Source: Armatimonadota bacterium
Lineage (GTDB): Bacteria > Armatimonadota > Hebobacteria > Hebobacterales > WVXJ01
Direction: 5' to 3'
Length of the DNA stretch: 5,419 nt
Assembly: GCA_011773575.1 (NCBI GenBank)
Contig: WVXJ01000148.1
Location: forward strand, 2,691 to 8,109
The position numbers and the translations under genes were made by a program. Within the stretch, counting starts at the first letter, position 1; each line of letters opens with the position of its first letter. Positions 1-5,419 of the stretch are shown here, piece by piece. The notes below the pieces were generated by a model. The model did no database searches. It had not been told where the DNA came from and worked only from the letters and a program-made list of their open reading frames with translations.

Positions 1-551
1 GCCAGCACTTCATCCACCAGCAGAAGGTCAGGCTCAACCTGAGTGGAAATGGCAAATCCCAGCCGCAGGTACATGCCGGAGGAGTAGCGTTTTACCGGTG
101 TATCTATGAACTCACTCAGGCCGGAGAACTCCACGATGGCGTCGAACTTACGCTGGATCTCGTTTCGCGATAAGCCCAAGATGGTCCCATTGAGGAATAT
201 GTTCTCCCGCCCCGTCAGGTCGGGATGAAAGCCCGCGCCAACCTCGATAAGGGGGCACACCCTGCCAGATACCTGCACCTCTCCCTTCGTGGGAAAGGTC
301 ACGCCGGCAAGGAGTTTCAGGATAGTGCTCTTGCCCGCGCCATTGGGGCCGATAATCCCTAGTGATTCTCCTCGGCGAATGGAGAAAGAAACATCATCCA
401 GAGCCCAGATATGTTTGGGCCTTCTACCATTCCCGTCTCGCCGACGCAGAGGAAGCCAGTCGAAAGGATTGGGTATCAACTCTCGCAGGCTGCGCGCGCC
501 CAGCCGATAGCGTTTGCTCACTTTTTCAAGAGAGGCGGCCATCTCCTCCAT
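1..551 (-). CDS. wzt: ABC transporter ATP-binding subunit, polysaccharide export (Wzt/KpsT/TagH family), 3' end cut by window edge
   Basis: Nucleotide-binding subunit that would hydrolyse ATP in the cytoplasm to drive export of a lipid-linked polysaccharide through the permease encoded just upstream. I translated this frame by hand; 183 codons are visible and the gene runs off the left edge. The Walker A motif GPNGAGKST lies at residues 68-76. The stretch LIEVGAGFHPDLTGREN (101-117) is characteristic of this subfamily, YSSGM (156-160) is its usual degenerate ABC signature, and LLLVDE (176-181) is Walker B with catalytic Glu181. The N-terminal segment before the P-loop (about 20-48) carries the extra residues typical of polysaccharide exporters. 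ATG at 551 is chosen over the in-frame ATG at 542 because GGGGAG sits 7 bases before the first, whereas the GGAGGAG before the second touches it. The gene starts 14 bases after the permease stop. Any C-terminal carbohydrate-binding domain, as in O-antigen Wzt, lies outside the window. Family assignment is very secure; substrate is unknown. Confidence 0.95.
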   Translation of the reverse strand, partial: MEEMAASLEKVSKRYRLGARSLRELIPNPFDWLPLRRRDGNGRRPKHIWALDDVSFSIRRGESLGIIGPNGAGKSTILKLLAGVTFPTKGEVQVSGRVCPLIEVGAGFHPDLTGRENIFLNGTILGLSRNEIQRKFDAIVEFSGLSEFIDTPVKRYSSGMYLRLGFAISTQVEPDLLLVDEVL

Positions 552-558
552 GCGAATA

Positions 559-566
559 CTCCCCTC
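559..566 (-). promoter_or_regulatory. Ribosome binding site for the ABC ATPase gene
   Basis: GAGGGGAG on the minus strand, 7 bases before the ATG at 551. It touches the TAG stop of the permease gene (566-568), so ribosomes finishing the permease stop on this site. This decides the start in favour of the upstream of two closely spaced in-frame ATGs. Confidence 0.7.
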
Positions 567-1414
567 TAGATTACGTCTGCGAAGGCCGGCTCCAGGCGCT
601 TGAAGGCCCAGTAGCCCAAGATGAATATGAATATGCTGGTAAGTGCGGCCAGCACTAACCAACCCAACTGTGGTGAATTACCATACAAGAGGGTCTCCCG
701 ATAGCCGTTCAGGATGGGAGCCATGGGATTGAGCATATAGAACCTCCGAAATCGCTCCGGTACCATAGAAACCGAATACATTACCGGTGAAGCGAAGAAC
801 CATAACTGAAGCCCTAGAGGCACTAAGAAACGAAGGTCTCGATAAAAGACATTTGACGCCGCGATGATGAGCCCGATACCGGTGATGAGGAGTATCTGCA
901 GGGTTAATAACAGCGGCAGCCACAGCACAGATAGGCTCATTGAAATGGGCCATACTAATAACAGAAGCGGAAAGAGGCAGAGAGCGATGAGAAAGTCCAC
1001 CCCCAAGGCTCCGATGCCGGCAATGACGAGTATCTCTCTGGGGAAGCGCACTTTCGTCACCAGGGAGAGATTGTTCACCAGACTGCCTACAGAGGCCCCC
1101 AGTGAGGCAGCGAGAAAGGCCCAGGGAGCGGTTGTCACATAAAAGAAAAGGGGAAGTGGTATGTTCTCATCGGATGTTTTTAGGAAGTAACCGAAGACGA
1201 TGGTGAAGACAAAGGTCATGGAGGCGGGTTGAAGAATCGCCCAGGCGGCGCCGAGGAGCGATTGTTTGTAACGCACCTTCAGATCCCGGCCTGCGAGCAC
1301 CCGGAACAATTCGCGGCAGCGCCAGAGCTCACTGACACAATCGCTCAACCCGCGCAAGCGATGCCAGCGAACTCTCTTGCCGGTCTCCGGTAATGGCTGG
1401 GCAATGGATTCCAT
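566..1414 (-). CDS. wzm: ABC-2 type polysaccharide export permease (Wzm/KpsM family)
   Basis: Inner-membrane subunit of an ABC exporter for a lipid-linked polysaccharide such as O-antigen, capsule or teichoic-acid-like glycan; it would pair as a dimer with the ATPase encoded 14 bases downstream. The 282-residue length is normal for the family. The cytoplasmic amphipathic segment RDLKVRYKQSLLG (43-55) leads into the first membrane span, as is typical. About six hydrophobic spans fall near 55-77, 88-110, 127-155, 162-185, 197-215 and 250-270. Family motifs visible are VRFPREIL (122-129), FYRDLRFL (190-197), SPVMYS (209-214), NPMAPILNGYRETLLYG (229-245) and the ending FKRLEPAFADVI. The ATG at 1414 is the first possible start, because the in-frame codon run upstream reaches the TGA of the acyltransferase without another start; the Shine-Dalgarno is weak, suggesting translational coupling over the 18-base gap. 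The exported substrate cannot be read from the sequence. Confidence 0.96.
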   Translation of the reverse strand: MESIAQPLPETGKRVRWHRLRGLSDCVSELWRCRELFRVLAGRDLKVRYKQSLLGAAWAILQPASMTFVFTIVFGYFLKTSDENIPLPLFFYVTTAPWAFLAASLGASVGSLVNNLSLVTKVRFPREILVIAGIGALGVDFLIALCLFPLLLLVWPISMSLSVLWLPLLLTLQILLITGIGLIIAASNVFYRDLRFLVPLGLQLWFFASPVMYSVSMVPERFRRFYMLNPMAPILNGYRETLLYGNSPQLGWLVLAALTSIFIFILGYWAFKRLEPAFADVI

Positions 1415-1432
1415 TTTGCTTCGATTCTTGCT

Positions 1433-2026
1433 TCAAGGGAACTGTGCTGGGATGTAGTTGAATTCCGATTGCTTCCTGTGTCCAATGATATGAGCGGGAT
1501 TGCCCGCCACGATCGCATAAGGAGGAACATTGCGGCTCACCACCGCGCCCGCTCCAACCACTGCTCCCTCGCCTATCTCAATTCCCGGGAGAATGAGCGC
1601 ATAGGCCCCTATCCAGGCGAAGTCTCCGACGCGGATGGGATGCGCCAGTCCTTGAAGAGAGGGGTTATTGTAGTCATGGCTGCCGGTCAGCAGCTTCGCT
1701 CCTTGGCTGATGAGGACGCGTCGGCCGATCTGGATTTCCTCCCAGGCATAGAGTTCAGCACCACACCCAATCAGGGAACCTTCTCCGATATGAATACGAT
1801 CCAAGAAGCAGGCAAGTTTCGCGCTCGCAGCGAGGAATGCATCTTCGCTCACCTTCACCCCGAGCCAACGCCAGGCGCGTAGCCGCAGCCGCTGGGGAAG
1901 CCACCGTGCGAGATACTCCCGGCCTAACAGCAACCGCAGCAGCCGAAGTGGTGGAACGGGCAGCCTGGACTTCTGCAGCGTCTCTCGATCTTGCTCCCTG
2001 GCGATAGATTCCGTTTGGCTTATCAT
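1433..2026 (-). CDS. Hexapeptide-repeat (left-handed beta-helix) O-acyltransferase, WcaF/VatB-like
   Basis: Cytoplasmic acyltransferase that probably transfers an acetyl group from acetyl-CoA to a sugar hydroxyl during synthesis of the polysaccharide. The protein has 197 residues. A basic, Leu/Arg-rich N-terminal region (21-57) precedes hexapeptide repeats of the [LIV]-G-x4 type at about 78-112 (IHIGEG, SLIGCG, IQIGRR) and 131-165 (IRVGDF, AWIGAY, IEIGEG, AVVGAG). The break between the two coils holds LLTGSHDYN (112-120), where His117 is the expected catalytic base. The closing segment VVSRNVPPYAIVAGNPA (162-178) is the standard ending of this family. It most resembles colanic acid WcaF-type and serine acetyltransferase-like enzymes, but the acceptor is unknown. 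The start ATG overlaps the kinase TGA as ATGA (2023-2026) and has no good Shine-Dalgarno, indicating translation coupled to the kinase. The permease follows 18 bases downstream in the same frame, separated by one stop. The basic N-terminal segment may help membrane association (inference). Confidence 0.92.
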   Translation of the reverse strand: MISQTESIAREQDRETLQKSRLPVPPLRLLRLLLGREYLARWLPQRLRLRAWRWLGVKVSEDAFLAASAKLACFLDRIHIGEGSLIGCGAELYAWEEIQIGRRVLISQGAKLLTGSHDYNNPSLQGLAHPIRVGDFAWIGAYALILPGIEIGEGAVVGAGAVVSRNVPPYAIVAGNPAHIIGHRKQSEFNYIPAQFP

Positions 2027-4362
2027 GTTCTGGTGTCGGGTGGAGAACCTCTCTGGTGTGTTTCGGTCATCAAAGCCGCAGGAAGCGCGGGCGCTTGATG
2101 GTGCCTGCGCTTTCGCTTGCTTTGCCCGATCTCGTTATGGTAATGGTAATAGTAATAGTAGGAGGAATCGTAGTAACGGCCATGGCGGATGGGGTCGAAT
2201 TTGTTCAGGACAACGCCGGCAATGGGCACCCGCGCTTGTTCGAGCAACTGTCGAGCTCTGGCCACGGCCTGACGAGAAGTCTCACCGGACTCACATATCA
2301 GCAGCACTTTGTCACAATATGTAGAAAGCAGCAGGGCATCAGTTACCGGAACCAATGGCGGGCTGTCGAAGAAAATGACATCAGCCCGCTTCTTCAGTTC
2401 CTCGATAATCCCCACCATGTGCTGGGAATCAATCAGCTCCGCCGGGTTGGGCGGCAGAGGCCCGCAGGGCATCACCCTGAGGCCGTCCACGCTTGTGGGA
2501 TAGAGCGCATCTTCCAGACCGCAGTTGCCCAACACCACATCTGTTAGCCCCGGCCCTCCATTCGTTTTGAAGAACTTGTGTTGGACCGGGCGACGCAAAT
2601 CCGAGTCAACCAGTATCACTCGCTTGCCGGTCTGCGCCATAGTGACGGCAAGATTCGCCGCCGTCGAAGATTTGCCCTCACCGACCCCGGGGCTGGTAAC
2701 AAGCACTGCGGGGACCTTCACTCCCACACCCGTGAAGACCACATTAGAGCGCAAAGTACGATAGGCCTCGGTAATCGGGGACTTTGGATGAGAGATGGCG
2801 ATAAGTTGGCTTTCCATTTCGGTAAGAGGGATAATCCCCAACAGCGGGGCCTGCGCCGAGCGCGTCGCCTCGGTGGCGTCTTTCACCGAATCGTCCATGA
2901 ACTCCAACAGAAAAGCCACTGCCAATCCAAGCAAAATCCCGCACAGCAAGCCAAAGGCGAGGTTAAGGCCTTTACGCGGCTTGATGGGAGAGATGGGCAA
3001 GACCGCGGCTTCGGCGACCTGCACATTGCCCACCTCCATTACCTGGTTTATCTTGGCCTCTTGGTTGCGCTCCAATAGACTCGTGTAGATCTTCGCGGCG
3101 ATCTCCGTCGCCCGACTGAGCCGCGCCAGTTCCAGCTCATCCGCAGGTACTGTGGCGAGAGCGGCGTTCTCCCGGTCACTCATCCCCGCCAGCGCCCGGC
3201 GGCGGGCACGCAGGGCCATCGCCTCCCCTTCAAGCCGGGTGAGTTCTTGCACCGCGGCCTGCTGACCGGCGAGTTCACCCGCCGTACCCGTAATCACCGC
3301 TCTGATCTCTCGGTTAAGAACTTCACGCGTATCCGCTATCTGGTTTTCCAGATTGTCTATGACTCCTGGATAACGATTCGTGTAGCGCTCTTGAGCTGTT
3401 GCCAGACGCTCTTCCAGATCAACGAGTTTCGCTCTCAAAGACCCGATCAGAGCATTGTCTCTTATGGTCCCGCCGGCGGCCAGCCGGGCATTCTGTGCGG
3501 AAAGATTTGTGTGCGCGCGCTCCAGCCGCTTTTCGGTCGCCATCAAGTCAGCAAGGGTAATTGCCGCATCTTCTTCCAGTTTGGCGATGCGAGCCAGCCG
3601 ATTGCTAGTTTCTTGATTGAGAGAGACAACGCGTTTTTCTTCCTTGAACTCCCGCAAGGCATTCTCCGCCGTGAGGAGTTCCTGTTTCGCCACCCTCAAC
3701 TGGCGAGAGAGGTATTCCGCGGTCTCCCGACCGCCCTTCTTCAATCGCTCTTCGCTCCATTCAACGAAGGCCATGGCGATCGTATTGGCCAGCAGTTGAG
3801 CAACCTCGGGATCGCCTTGATAGACGTCAATCTTCACGAGCTCAGTATCTTCGATTGCGCTGGCCCGCAGACTCGCCTGAATGGCTTCCGGAGGCAAATC
3901 CAAATCATGTTCAGTCTTGAGAAGATTGGCGACCTTATTCGACGTTTCCCGCCCGGAGATGAGTTCCACCTGGGTGCCGAGACGGGACACGAGCGCGGCA
4001 CTCGCAGCGGCTTGGCCGAACATCTGCATGGCTCCGGGACGGTTCTCGAAGATGAGTTTGCTCGTAGCCCGATACACCGGTTTCATCAAAGCGGTTAGAA
4101 TTGCCGCCAGCAGGAAGGTGCCCAAGGCAAAGGCCGCGATCACCTTCCAGCGCCTCCGCAGAATCATCACATACTCGGCCAGGTTCTCAGAGCCTTCCAT
4201 AGCCGAGTAAGCGTGGTTCTGATACGGTGCCCCCTCCGCCACGGCTACCGAGTGGAGGGGCGGGGATGTGCTCGGAACGCGCGGAGCGAGCGCCAAGCTG
4301 CGCTCAGAAGGCTCCAGGCCGTCGGAAGAATGGTGCTTGCTCTCATCACTGAAATCGCTCAC
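2023..4362 (-). CDS. wzc: Polysaccharide co-polymerase fused to bacterial tyrosine autokinase (Wzz domain + BY-kinase; Wzc/ExoP/EpsB-like)
   Basis: Inner-membrane protein that controls polysaccharide assembly and export by cycles of tyrosine autophosphorylation. It has 779 residues, the usual size for a fused type. Residues 1-59 are a Ser/Pro/His-rich cytoplasmic extension. The Wzz domain begins at about 60, with membrane span 1 at 74-92 and PVYRATSKLIFE (95-106). A long, charged, coiled-coil-like periplasmic region covers about 205-400. The PxxPxxP motif (Pro456, 459, 462) precedes membrane span 2 at 467-487. The kinase carries the ring-forming ExxRxxR motif (Glu532, Arg535, Arg538), Walker A SPGVGEGKSST (557-567), Walker A' ILVDSDLRRP (583-592) and Walker B VIFFDSPP (662-669). 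The tyrosine cluster holds Tyr730, 731, 735-739 and 741, and an unusual basic tail of about 37 residues follows it. The start is GTG, chosen for AGGAGA six bases upstream; the in-frame ATG at 4200 (Met55) has no such site. The stop overlaps the acyltransferase start (ATGA). All kinase motifs are intact, so activity is expected. Confidence 0.96.
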   Translation of the reverse strand: MSDFSDESKHHSSDGLEPSERSLALAPRVPSTSPPLHSVAVAEGAPYQNHAYSAMEGSENLAEYVMILRRRWKVIAAFALGTFLLAAILTALMKPVYRATSKLIFENRPGAMQMFGQAAASAALVSRLGTQVELISGRETSNKVANLLKTEHDLDLPPEAIQASLRASAIEDTELVKIDVYQGDPEVAQLLANTIAMAFVEWSEERLKKGGRETAEYLSRQLRVAKQELLTAENALREFKEEKRVVSLNQETSNRLARIAKLEEDAAITLADLMATEKRLERAHTNLSAQNARLAAGGTIRDNALIGSLRAKLVDLEERLATAQERYTNRYPGVIDNLENQIADTREVLNREIRAVITGTAGELAGQQAAVQELTRLEGEAMALRARRRALAGMSDRENAALATVPADELELARLSRATEIAAKIYTSLLERNQEAKINQVMEVGNVQVAEAAVLPISPIKPRKGLNLAFGLLCGILLGLAVAFLLEFMDDSVKDATEATRSAQAPLLGIIPLTEMESQLIAISHPKSPITEAYRTLRSNVVFTGVGVKVPAVLVTSPGVGEGKSSTAANLAVTMAQTGKRVILVDSDLRRPVQHKFFKTNGGPGLTDVVLGNCGLEDALYPTSVDGLRVMPCGPLPPNPAELIDSQHMVGIIEELKKRADVIFFDSPPLVPVTDALLLSTYCDKVLLICESGETSRQAVARARQLLEQARVPIAGVVLNKFDPIRHGRYYDSSYYYYYHYHNEIGQSKRKRRHHQAPALPAALMTETHQRGSPPDTRT
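2137..2160 (-). repeat. Short in-frame codon repeat encoding the tyrosine tail of the kinase
   Basis: Eight consecutive codons, read on the minus strand, alternate TAC with TAT or CAT: two TACTAT units followed by two TACCAT units, giving residues 735-742 (five Tyr, His, Tyr, His). It is a near-perfect hexanucleotide repeat that differs between units only at T versus C in one position. The tyrosines are the expected autophosphorylation sites. Because the unit is a multiple of three, gain or loss of a unit would change the number of tyrosines without a frameshift (inference). Confidence 0.75.
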
Positions 4363-4553
4363 CTTATCTCTCCTGTTTCATGACAAAGCAATATCGGCCG
4401 GCCAATGCCTTGGGGCATGTGATCCGGCTCTTGAACGGACGGAAGCGGCTTTCGGCCCAGCCTGCCAAAGGCTGACACGCCGCCGCCCGCGTCTTCCGTA
4501 TTCCTCTTCAAAGAAGCCAACAGCGCCTTGGGGCACACGCCCCGTTTGACCAA
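4359..4553 (-). CDS. Candidate small ORF (64 codons) between the SLBB gene and the kinase gene; doubtful
   Basis: A TTG-initiated frame fills most of the 214-base spacer and ends in a TGA that overlaps the kinase GTG as GTGA, the same coupling arrangement (ATGA) that the kinase uses with the acyltransferase. A strong AGGAGGA (4565-4571) lies upstream and has no other obvious gene to serve, but its distance to the TTG is about 12 bases, longer than ideal. The predicted peptide begins MVKRGVCPKALLASLKR, is basic, and contains two cysteines (one near each end), a glycine run and no membrane span or domain that I recognise. GC at third positions is about 66% (42 of 64), which neither proves nor rules out coding. 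It could be a real small protein, a leader ORF that feeds ribosomes to the kinase, or a chance frame in an untranslated spacer. Confidence 0.25.
   Translation of the reverse strand: MVKRGVCPKALLASLKRNTEDAGGGVSAFGRLGRKPLPSVQEPDHMPQGIGRPILLCHETGEIR
4369..4374 (-). promoter_or_regulatory. Ribosome binding site deciding the GTG start of the kinase gene
   Basis: AGGAGA on the minus strand, six bases before the GTG at 4362. It is a strong, well-spaced Shine-Dalgarno and is the main reason to accept the non-ATG start and the N-terminal extension of the kinase instead of the internal Met55. Confidence 0.8.
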
Positions 4554-4564
4554 ATCTCCAGCTT

Positions 4565-4571
4565 TCCTCCT
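4565..4571 (-). promoter_or_regulatory. Strong Shine-Dalgarno-like AGGAGGA without an assigned gene
   Basis: AGGAGGA on the minus strand begins five bases after the TAA of the SLBB gene. No ATG or GTG falls at normal spacing; the nearest useful start is the TTG at 4553, about 12 bases on, that opens the candidate small ORF. A CTG follows at about 4 bases but its frame stops after a few codons. It may be functional or a chance purine run. Confidence 0.4.
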
Positions 4572-4576
4572 GATCG

Positions 4577-5419
4577 TTAGAAGAGCAGGTAAGGAACCAG
4601 GGGCATGATGGCGTCAAGTTTGAGACCGCCTTTCTTTGCCCCCGGAAGGAAGAGAATATCACCGTTCTCCAATCCGATATTCTGTGAAGGGTCGCCATGG
4701 CTGATGAGCCGGTTCAAGTCAACGGGAATGGTCTTGGGCTCGCCATCGACCATCCTGATCAGAGAAGCCTTATCCAGTTTGGCTCCTCTAATGGGTCCGC
4801 CGCTGGAAAGGATCACCTCCAGCAAGCCCTGCTCGGCATCCAGATAGAAGACGCCGGGTGAAACAAAGGCACCAAAGGTATAGATCTTTCTTCTCACTGT
4901 TTCCGGCACAGTAATGATGTCTCCAGGGTGGAGGGCCTCGTTTTCCAAGAGGTCTCCCGTCTTCAACATTCGCGTCACGTTCAGTGTTCTGGATTGTCCG
5001 TCGCGCATGAGAACCACACGGGAGGTGTCCGGTCGGACAGGGTGATCGCTGGAGAATTCCTTGCTCCCCGCCAGTCCCAGAGCGTCCAGAAGCCGCATTC
5101 CCGGGGTAAAGGGATACATCCCCGGCTTGCCCACCTGGCCCATTATGGCGATTTGCTCCGCCTGGCGGCGGAAAGGAATGATCAGGACATCTCCAGGTTT
5201 CAATGCCGGCGCATTGCCGGTGCGCGCCGCCTCCACCAGTTCATCAAGTTTCACGATGATAAGCTGTCGATCCGCCCGAAGCAGACTCGCCTCTTTGTCA
5301 GCGGTAGGCAAGACGCCTCCCGCCAGGGCAATCAATTCCATTACGCCGCTCCCCGGCGGCACATCATAGGATCCGGGCCGCTTCACCTGGCCCAACACAT
5401 ATACGGAAAGATCGGCAAA
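4577..5419 (-). CDS. SLBB-repeat polysaccharide export protein (outer-membrane OPX/Wza-like), 5' end cut by window edge
   Basis: C-terminal 280 residues of a periplasmic or outer-membrane protein of the Wza/KpsD/EpsA type, which forms the exit channel for capsule or exopolysaccharide. The frame is open to the right edge, so the true start, signal peptide and the N-terminal polysaccharide export domain lie outside; the GTG at 5398 falls inside the first SLBB domain and is an internal valine. Three SLBB (beta-grasp) repeats are visible: about 5-82 (VYVLGQVKRPGSY through LKPGDVLIIP), 88-172 (IAIMGQVGKPGMY through LHPGDIITVP) and 178-259 (IYTFGAFVSPGVF through LENGDILFLP). Each begins with a G-x-V-x-x-PG core and ends with a GD-[IV]-hydrophobic strand. 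Only about 20 residues follow the last repeat, ending in an aliphatic and aromatic stretch (LVPYLLF). The gene is followed by the spacer and then the kinase, the usual OPX-PCP pairing. The family is secure; whether it forms the pore itself is not. Confidence 0.93.
   Translation of the reverse strand, partial: FADLSVYVLGQVKRPGSYDVPPGSGVMELIALAGGVLPTADKEASLLRADRQLIIVKLDELVEAARTGNAPALKPGDVLIIPFRRQAEQIAIMGQVGKPGMYPFTPGMRLLDALGLAGSKEFSSDHPVRPDTSRVVLMRDGQSRTLNVTRMLKTGDLLENEALHPGDIITVPETVRRKIYTFGAFVSPGVFYLDAEQGLLEVILSSGGPIRGAKLDKASLIRMVDGEPKTIPVDLNRLISHGDPSQNIGLENGDILFLPGAKKGGLKLDAIMPLVPYLLF

Larger units (their letters stand above)
4363..4576 (-). other. Spacer between SLBB and kinase genes with short hairpins; no clear promoter or terminator
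   Basis: At 214 bases this is the only long gap in an otherwise tightly packed operon. On the minus strand it holds a GGGGC-GTGT-GCCCC hairpin (4530-4543), a CAGCC/GGCTG hairpin with a 7-base loop (4458-4474) and an ATGCC-CCAA-GGCAT hairpin (4405-4418). The decamer GCCCCAAGGC occurs twice (4525-4534 and 4407-4416). None of the hairpins is followed by a run of T on the minus strand, so no intrinsic terminator is called, and I saw no convincing -35/-10 pair. The spacer may be an untranslated leader for the kinase group of genes, or may hold the candidate small ORF at 4359-4553. Confidence 0.5.

Noticed and set aside
1469..1882. Plus-strand open frame (137 codons) opposite the acyltransferase
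   Set aside because: The opposite strand encodes unmistakable hexapeptide repeats; this frame shows no motif and no upstream ribosome site of note.
2578..3078. Plus-strand open frames (166 and 97 codons) opposite the kinase domain and second membrane span
   Set aside because: They are antisense to conserved BY-kinase motifs, and their His/Arg/Gln-rich composition is typical of shadow frames.
3247..4098. Long plus-strand open frame (283 codons) opposite the kinase gene
   Set aside because: It lies wholly antisense to the periplasmic region of a clearly real gene, has no recognisable domain, and its low-complexity composition is what the opposite strand of that coding sequence would give.
4396..4403. 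GGCCGGCC palindrome as an operator
   Set aside because: An isolated eight-base GC palindrome is expected by chance in DNA of this composition, and no second copy or promoter accompanies it.
4530..4543. GGGGC/GCCCC hairpin as an intrinsic terminator
   Set aside because: The stem is only five pairs and no T-run follows on the minus strand; on the plus strand the following bases GTTTGACC are too weak.
4378..4698. Minus-strand frame of 106 codons spanning the SLBB gene end and the spacer
   Set aside because: Its first half overlaps the SLBB gene out of frame, and it has no domain or start site. The other spacer frame (4359-4553) has better translation signals.
5396..5398. GTG as the start of the SLBB gene
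   Set aside because: The frame stays open to the window edge, and the seven codons before it (FADLSVY) complete the first strand of the SLBB domain, so this is an internal valine.

Overview
The window is a stretch of a cell-surface polysaccharide export and modification operon, read entirely from the minus strand. The source is most likely a Gram-negative (two-membrane) bacterium. The evidence is an SLBB-repeat outer-membrane polysaccharide export (OPX) type protein beside a Wzc/ExoP-type co-polymerase kinase and a Wzm/Wzt-type ABC transporter. By eye the GC content is moderate (about mid-50s percent). The protein sequences carry no feature that lets me name a phylum; an environmental lineage is as plausible as a cultured proteobacterium.

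Layout in the direction of transcription (right to left): (1) 5419-4577, the C-terminal 280 residues of an SLBB-repeat OPX protein, cut by the right edge; (2) 4576-4363, a 214-base spacer with a strong Shine-Dalgarno sequence, several short hairpins and a candidate 64-codon small ORF whose stop overlaps the next start as GTGA; (3) 4362-2023, a 779-residue Wzz-domain/bacterial tyrosine kinase fusion with a polytyrosine tail; (4) 2026-1433, a hexapeptide-repeat O-acyltransferase, overlapping the kinase by ATGA; (5) 1414-566, an ABC-2 permease of the Wzm/KpsM family; (6) 551-1, the first 183 residues of the matching ATPase (Wzt/KpsT family), cut by the left edge. Spacing after the kinase is 18 bases or less, so genes 3 to 6 are almost certainly one transcript. 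No promoter or terminator was recognised.

How the parts may work together (inference from the families): the ABC transporter moves a finished, lipid-linked glycan across the inner membrane. The kinase/co-polymerase spans the periplasm and is controlled by phosphorylation of its tyrosine tail. The SLBB protein forms or feeds the outer-membrane exit. The acyltransferase probably acetylates the sugar or an intermediate. The point most worth a second look is the combination itself. A Wzc-type autokinase normally serves Wzx/Wzy-dependent pathways, whereas here it is tightly linked to an ABC-type exporter. The structured spacer with its candidate small ORF, and the repeat-encoded tyrosine tail followed by a basic extension, are the other notable points.
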